Part shown: piece by piece, positions 59,557-64,000 of the stretch
How positions within the stretch are numbered: position 1 is the stretch's first letter
Layout of the letters: every line of letters begins with the position of its first letter
Source: Pseudopedobacter sp035496935
GTDB lineage: Bacteria; Bacteroidota; Bacteroidia; Sphingobacteriales; Sphingobacteriaceae
Direction of reading: 5' to 3'
Length of the DNA: 64,000 bases
NCBI GenBank assembly: GCA_035496935.1
Contig: DATJED010000010.1
Location: 124,001-188,000, forward strand
Notes under the pieces: generated by a model
What the model was told of the DNA's origin: nothing
Seen by the model: the letters and a program-made list of their open reading frames with translations, nothing else
Databases searched by the model: none
Translations under genes and position numbers: made by a program

Positions 59557-62500
59557 ATGCTGATGCCAAAGAAGAATGTTTTAGATAAATTTCCGTCCAC
59601 CTGCTGTTACTGCGGAGTAGGCTGTGGTGTTTTAGTGAACAAAGAAAAAAACGGCGATTTAACCTTAACGGGCGATGTTGCCCATCCTTCAAACAAAGGA
59701 ATGCTTTGTAGCAAGGGCATGAATTTGCATTACACCGTTAACGATAAATCAGACCGGCTTACGCATCCGCAAATGCGCTACAACAAAAATATGCCATTGC
59801 AAAATGTAAGTTGGGACGAAGCTTTGGACAGAACCGCTGCCGTTTTTAAAACTTTCATCAACAAATACGGACCAGATTCTGTAGCTTTTTACGTTTCAGG
59901 TCAATGTCTTACCGAAGAATATTATGTGGTTAATAAGCTGATGAAAGGCTTTATCGGCAGCAATAATATTGATACCAATTCGCGGTTGTGCATGAGCAGT
60001 GCGGTTGTGGGCTACAAAATGTCTTTGGGTGAGGATAGCGTTCCACTTTGTTATGATGATATTGAATTGGCAGATTGCTTTTATGTTACCGGGGCAAATC
60101 CGGCTTGGTGCCATCCCATTTTATGGCGCAGGGTAGAGGCACACAAAGCGGCAAATCCAAATGTTAAAATCATCGTTGTTGATCCTCGGGTAACGGATAC
60201 CTGCTCCATCGCAGATTTGCATTTACAAATAAATCCCGGTACGGATGTTACTTTAAACCATGCCATTGGCCGATGTTTAATCGAAAATGGCGATATAGAT
60301 TTCAATTTTATCGACAAACATACTGAAGGTTTTAACAAATATCAGGAGGTTGTTTTCTCTAAAACTTTGGAAGAATCGGCACAGGTTTGCGGTTTGGCTG
60401 TGGCCGATATTAAATTGGTCGCCAAATATATCGCCGAATCTAAAGGTTACATCAGCATGTGGACAATGGGTTTAAACCAAAGTTCCATGGGTGTTGATAA
60501 AAACCTGAGTTTAATCAATCTGCATTTGATCAGCGGTAAAATCGGGAAACCCGGATCCGGACCTTTTTCATTAACAGGCCAGCCAAATGCAATGGGCGGG
60601 CGTGAAGTTGGCGGTTTGTCAAATATGTTGGCGGTGCACAAAAACTTGGATAATCCAATCCATCGGCAAGAAGTTCAAGATTTTTGGGGCGGAACGGAAA
60701 TTAACCCAAAACCCGGTTTAACCGCAACAGAAATGTTTGAAGCCTTGGAAAACGGCAAGCTAAAAGCCATTTGGATCATGTGCACCAATCCTTTGCTCAG
60801 TTTGCCTAACGTCCGTCAGGCGGAAGCAGCTCTAAAAAAGGCAAAATATGTGGTGGTTCAGGAAATCAGCAATAAATCAGAATGTTTGGCTTACGCCGAT
60901 GTGATTTTACCTGCTGCCGGCTGGGCTGAGAAAGAAGGCACCATGACCAACTCTGAAAGAAGAATCACTTACCTGCCCAAAATTTTGGATGCGCCCGGCA
61001 TTGCCCTGCCCGATGCGGAAATCATCTGCAAATTTGCCAAAAAAATGGAATACGCAGGCTTCGATTATAAAAATCAGGAAGAGATATTTGTGGAACACAG
61101 TCGTTTAACCGAAGGTACAAACATCAATATCAATGGCTTAACTTATGAAATTTTAAGGCAGAAACGTACGGTACAATGGCCGTATCTGCAAAAGCAAAAC
61201 AAAGGAACAAAACGGCTTTTTACCGATCATCAGTTTTATACCTTATCAAAAAAAGCTAGGATTTCGCCGGTGGAAGACGTTTTTAAAAGCGAAAGGCCTG
61301 ATGAAGATTTCCCTTTTATTTTAACCACCGGAAGAATCCGAGATCAATGGCATACCCGCTCGAAAACCGGAAAAGTAAATAAGCTCAATCAGCATATTAA
61401 ACAATCTTTTTTGGAAGTTCATCCAAAAGATGCCGACCGTTTAGGCTTGGCCGAAGACGAAGTTGCGGTTATAAAATCAAAATGGGGCGAGGTGCGTGTA
61501 AAAGCGAAAATCACTAATGGCATTAAGCCAGGCGTGGTTTTTTTGCCGATGCACTATGGTAAAACCCTCGGTAACGACCTTAATCGAGCAAATAACGTCA
61601 CTAGTCCGTTGATTGATTCCATTTCTAAAGAGCCCGATTTTAAATATTGTACCGTAAATGTTGCTAAATACCAAAAGCCTAAACAGCGTATCGTAATTGT
61701 GGGTTCAGGTGCAGGTTCTTTCGGTTTTGTCAAAGCTTATCGCGAGATGAATGCAGAAGACGAAATCATCGTTTTCAGTAAGGAAAACTTGCCATTTTAT
61801 AACCGGGTAATGTTGCCAGATTACATCAGCGGAGAGCAAAAATGGGAGCAATTGGTAAAAATGACCGATGAGGAAGAGCCTGCTTACAACATCTGGTTTA
61901 AACGTGGCGTCGGCATAACAAAAATTGATAGGGAAAATAAATTTGTAGTGGATGATTTTGGCGCAAAAACCGAATACGATGTACTCATTTTAGCAACCGG
62001 TAGCCGGGCAACCATCCCTAAAAATGTTCCGAAACTGCCCGGAATTTTCTCAATGCGTAGCCGTAAAGACGCCGATGATTTTAAAAGGCATCTGCCAAAA
62101 GAAAGCCATGTGCTAATTATTGGTGGCGGACTTTTAGGTTTAGAAATGGCGGCTTCTTTAAGAGAGCTTGGCGTTCAAATTACCATTGTACAGCGTATTT
62201 CGAGGTTTTTAAGTCGGCAATTAGATGCTTTGGGAAGTCAGCTTTTGCATGAAGAGATGGTGGACCAAGGTTGTGATATCTATTACGATGATGAAGTGGA
62301 GTTGTATTACGGTCGCAACAAATTAACCGGCGTAGGTTTACGCAGTGGTAGAAAAATAGATTGCGATGCGGTAATTTTAGCAATCGGTACCACGCCAAAT
62401 ATAGAACTGGCTAAAGACTGCGGTTTAGATTGTAAACGAGGGGTTTTGGTAGATGAACGTTTACAAACCAGCGATGAGAATATTTTTGCCATCGGAGAAA

Positions 62501-63081
62501 TAGCAGAATTTCAAGGAACTTTGTACGGCATCACCGCCGCAGCGGAACAACAGGCGGAAGCGGTTGCAAAATACCTTCACGGGGATATTGCCAGCGTTTA
62601 CAGTGGCAGTACCTTTATGAACATCATCAAAATCCACGGTTTTGATTTGTGTAGCATTGGCATTCCGGAATGCCCGAATGATAAAGATTACGAAGAAATT
62701 GTGTTTATAGATAAGGCCAAACGCTATTACAAAAAGTGCATCATCCATAAAGATAAGTTAGTGGGAACTATTTTAATTGGCGATAAAGGCGAGTTCCAAG
62801 AATTTAGAGAGCTGATTTCTAAGAAAATAGAGCTTAATGATAAGCGTTTGCAGTTGTTGCGGAGCGGTAAAGCCCCAGAACCTGTGATTGGTAAATTGGT
62901 TTGTAGTTGCAACAATGTAGGTGCAGGAAATATTGAAACAGCCATTCAAAATGGTTGTACAACTTTAAATTCAATTTGCGATAAAACTGGCGCAGGAACA
63001 GGTTGTGGTTCTTGTAAACCCGAGGTAAAAAGAATTATGGAGGCAAGTTTAGAAAATCCTTTATTAAAAGCGGTGATGTAA
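59557..63081 (+). CDS. Nitrate reductase fused to NirB-like flavoprotein and BFD domain
   Basis: A 1174-residue assimilatory nitrate reductase. Residues 1-~700 are a molybdopterin oxidoreductase with an N-terminal [4Fe-4S] site (C16-x2-C19-x3-C23-x27-C51) and the dinucleotide-binding domain with TTGRIRDQWHTRSKTGKV. From residue 709 (QRIVIVGSGAGSFGFVKAYR) an FAD/NAD oxidoreductase follows, like the N-terminal half of NirB. Residues ~1113-1165 are a BFD-like [2Fe-2S] domain (VCSCNNVGAG, TGCGSCKP). One polypeptide could carry NADH to nitrate. It starts at 59557 or 59563. The next gene begins at the following base. Confidence 0.9.
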   Translation: MLMPKKNVLDKFPSTCCYCGVGCGVLVNKEKNGDLTLTGDVAHPSNKGMLCSKGMNLHYTVNDKSDRLTHPQMRYNKNMPLQNVSWDEALDRTAAVFKTFINKYGPDSVAFYVSGQCLTEEYYVVNKLMKGFIGSNNIDTNSRLCMSSAVVGYKMSLGEDSVPLCYDDIELADCFYVTGANPAWCHPILWRRVEAHKAANPNVKIIVVDPRVTDTCSIADLHLQINPGTDVTLNHAIGRCLIENGDIDFNFIDKHTEGFNKYQEVVFSKTLEESAQVCGLAVADIKLVAKYIAESKGYISMWTMGLNQSSMGVDKNLSLINLHLISGKIGKPGSGPFSLTGQPNAMGGREVGGLSNMLAVHKNLDNPIHRQEVQDFWGGTEINPKPGLTATEMFEALENGKLKAIWIMCTNPLLSLPNVRQAEAALKKAKYVVVQEISNKSECLAYADVILPAAGWAEKEGTMTNSERRITYLPKILDAPGIALPDAEIICKFAKKMEYAGFDYKNQEEIFVEHSRLTEGTNININGLTYEILRQKRTVQWPYLQKQNKGTKRLFTDHQFYTLSKKARISPVEDVFKSERPDEDFPFILTTGRIRDQWHTRSKTGKVNKLNQHIKQSFLEVHPKDADRLGLAEDEVAVIKSKWGEVRVKAKITNGIKPGVVFLPMHYGKTLGNDLNRANNVTSPLIDSISKEPDFKYCTVNVAKYQKPKQRIVIVGSGAGSFGFVKAYREMNAEDEIIVFSKENLPFYNRVMLPDYISGEQKWEQLVKMTDEEEPAYNIWFKRGVGITKIDRENKFVVDDFGAKTEYDVLILATGSRATIPKNVPKLPGIFSMRSRKDADDFKRHLPKESHVLIIGGGLLGLEMAASLRELGVQITIVQRISRFLSRQLDALGSQLLHEEMVDQGCDIYYDDEVELYYGRNKLTGVGLRSGRKIDCDAVILAIGTTPNIELAKDCGLDCKRGVLVDERLQTSDENIFAIGEIAEFQGTLYGITAAAEQQAEAVAKYLHGDIASVYSGSTFMNIIKIHGFDLCSIGIPECPNDKDYEEIVFIDKAKRYYKKCIIHKDKLVGTILIGDKGEFQEFRELISKKIELNDKRLQLLRSGKAPEPVIGKLVCSCNNVGAGNIETAIQNGCTTLNSICDKTGAGTGCGSCKPEVKRIMEASLENPLLKAVM

Positions 63082-64000
63082 ATGGAAAACGAAGCAAAAC
63101 ATCTGATAAAAGTAAATTTGCCCGGAGGCATTGTTTATCCCGGAGATTTATTAGAAATTTTGGCCATTGCAAAAGCTAATGGCGTAAAATCTATTAGGTT
63201 TGGAAACCGACAACAGCTAATTTTTTGGGTTGCAAGCACAGCACTTGAAGATTTGGAGCCTTCTTTTTTTGCTGCCGAAATAATTTATGAAGTTGATGCA
63301 GACGAATACCCCAATATTGTAAGTTCTTACGTTACCGAAGAAATTTTAAATACCCAAAATTGGCTCAGAGAAGGGGTTTACAAAGATATTTTAAACGCTT
63401 TTAATCATCGGCCAAAGCTTAAAATTAATATTGTGGACCATGCTCAAAATTTAATCCCGTTTTTTACTGGGCATTTAAATTTTGTTTCTTCAGCTATTAG
63501 CAATTACTGGTTTTTGCACATCCGTTATCCGCAAAGCAACCAAATGTATAGCTGGCCGGTGCTGGTTTATTCAGAAGATATTCCGTTTTTAAGCAAGCTT
63601 TTGGAAGAAAAACTTTTACAGCCTACCGGAGGTGAGGAAATCAAAATACAAGGTTTAGCTTTTTATCAAGAAATTGCAAAAACGCACCAATTGATAGGGC
63701 AACCTTACCAAACACCATTGCAACATACCAATTTCCAGTTGCCTTATTATGAAGGGTTTAATCGTTACGGACAAAACAAACTTTGGTTGGGCATTTATCG
63801 TAGAAACGAAGAATTTGCTTTGGAATTATTGGAGGAAATTGCCGAAACCTGTGTAAAAACGCGGATTGGGCAACTGTACACCACCGCTTGGAAAAGCATC
63901 ATTATAAAGAGCATTCAACCCTCAGACAGGAAATTTTGGAGCCATATTCTAGATAAATATCGACTAAACGTAAGACATGCCGCAAACGAACTTAATTGGC
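63082..64000 (+). CDS. Nitrite/sulfite-reductase half-domain protein (partial)
   Basis: The first 306 codons of a protein cut by the window end. It begins MENEAKHLIKVNLPGGIVYPGD, then ILAIAKANGVKSIRFGNRQQLIF, the ferredoxin-like half-domain fold of nitrite and sulfite reductases. Only one cysteine is visible, so there is no siroheme/4Fe-4S site in the part shown. I recall similar proteins in Bacteroidota nitrate clusters that end in a rubredoxin domain; that end is not visible here. The ATG directly follows the reductase stop, so they are co-translated. Confidence 0.7.
   Translation, partial: MENEAKHLIKVNLPGGIVYPGDLLEILAIAKANGVKSIRFGNRQQLIFWVASTALEDLEPSFFAAEIIYEVDADEYPNIVSSYVTEEILNTQNWLREGVYKDILNAFNHRPKLKINIVDHAQNLIPFFTGHLNFVSSAISNYWFLHIRYPQSNQMYSWPVLVYSEDIPFLSKLLEEKLLQPTGGEEIKIQGLAFYQEIAKTHQLIGQPYQTPLQHTNFQLPYYEGFNRYGQNKLWLGIYRRNEEFALELLEEIAETCVKTRIGQLYTTAWKSIIIKSIQPSDRKFWSHILDKYRLNVRHAANELNW

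Noticed and set aside
1..64000. tRNA, rRNA or tmRNA genes
   Set aside because: No cloverleaf-like or rRNA-like sequence was recognised while reading the gaps; a covariance search would settle it.

Overview
The window looks like a chromosomal segment of a Bacteroidota bacterium of the Sphingobacteriaceae type (Pedobacter-like). The evidence is low G+C by eye, promoters of the TAnnTTTG class instead of a -35/-10 pair, little use of Shine-Dalgarno sites, type IX secretion sorting domains of types A and B, PorP/SprF and OmpA-PD40 outer membrane proteins, a long-form NusB, DUF3276, DUF5522 and a YbbR/YajC/CoaE housekeeping block. No rRNA, tRNA, CRISPR array or phage module was seen.

Layout. 0-4 kb: PUR-type nucleic-acid-binding protein, an ABC exporter, a dispersed repeat, an amino-acid dehydrogenase. 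4-10 kb: same-strand housekeeping run nusB, DUF1573 lipoprotein, yajC, ybbR, coaE, metallo-beta-lactamase-fold nuclease, DUF5522 mini-protein, marR, kdsC. A sorting-domain protein then sits between two copies of the kdsC 3' end. 10.8-23 kb: DUF2383, an orphan protein, maf, a frameshifted ppx/gppA, a NatAB-like ABC pair, a cation/proton antiporter, MscS, a class III aminotransferase, an ECF sigma factor with a repeat-bearing membrane protein, and a split transketolase. 23-28.2 kb: an operon of two secreted proteins, PorP/SprF and a PorE-like OmpA protein. 28-38 kb: assorted metabolic genes (dCMP deaminase, LysE, TatD, asparaginase, J-KTSC protein, UbiD decarboxylase) and a double GH43 protein.

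38.3-43 kb is the accessory region. It holds a minus-strand cluster of a P-loop kinase, a PIN-GNAT-PUA-like fusion, an ASCH protein, a zinc-ribbon protein and an HNH nuclease, with ATGA or longer overlaps between most members. Beside it is an orphan protein with an unusual purine-rich leader. I regard the kinase/PIN-GNAT/ASCH set as the best candidate for an undescribed system. 43-50 kb: peroxiredoxin, M23 peptidase, FAH hydrolase, a MITE-like element that ends exactly at the stop codon of a sorting-domain protein, Kup and a pentapeptide-repeat protein.

50.5-64 kb is a nitrate/nitrite assimilation cluster: nirB, nirD, a moaC-moaB fusion, moeA, a Crp/Fnr regulator, an outer membrane porin, narK, a 1174-residue fusion of molybdopterin nitrate reductase with a NirB-like flavoprotein and a [2Fe-2S] domain, and a last reductase-like gene cut by the window end. 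Together they would import nitrate, reduce it to nitrite and then ammonium, and make the molybdenum cofactor needed. Several start codons were moved from the longest open frame because a promoter, terminator or signal peptide shows the true start; these are noted entry by entry.
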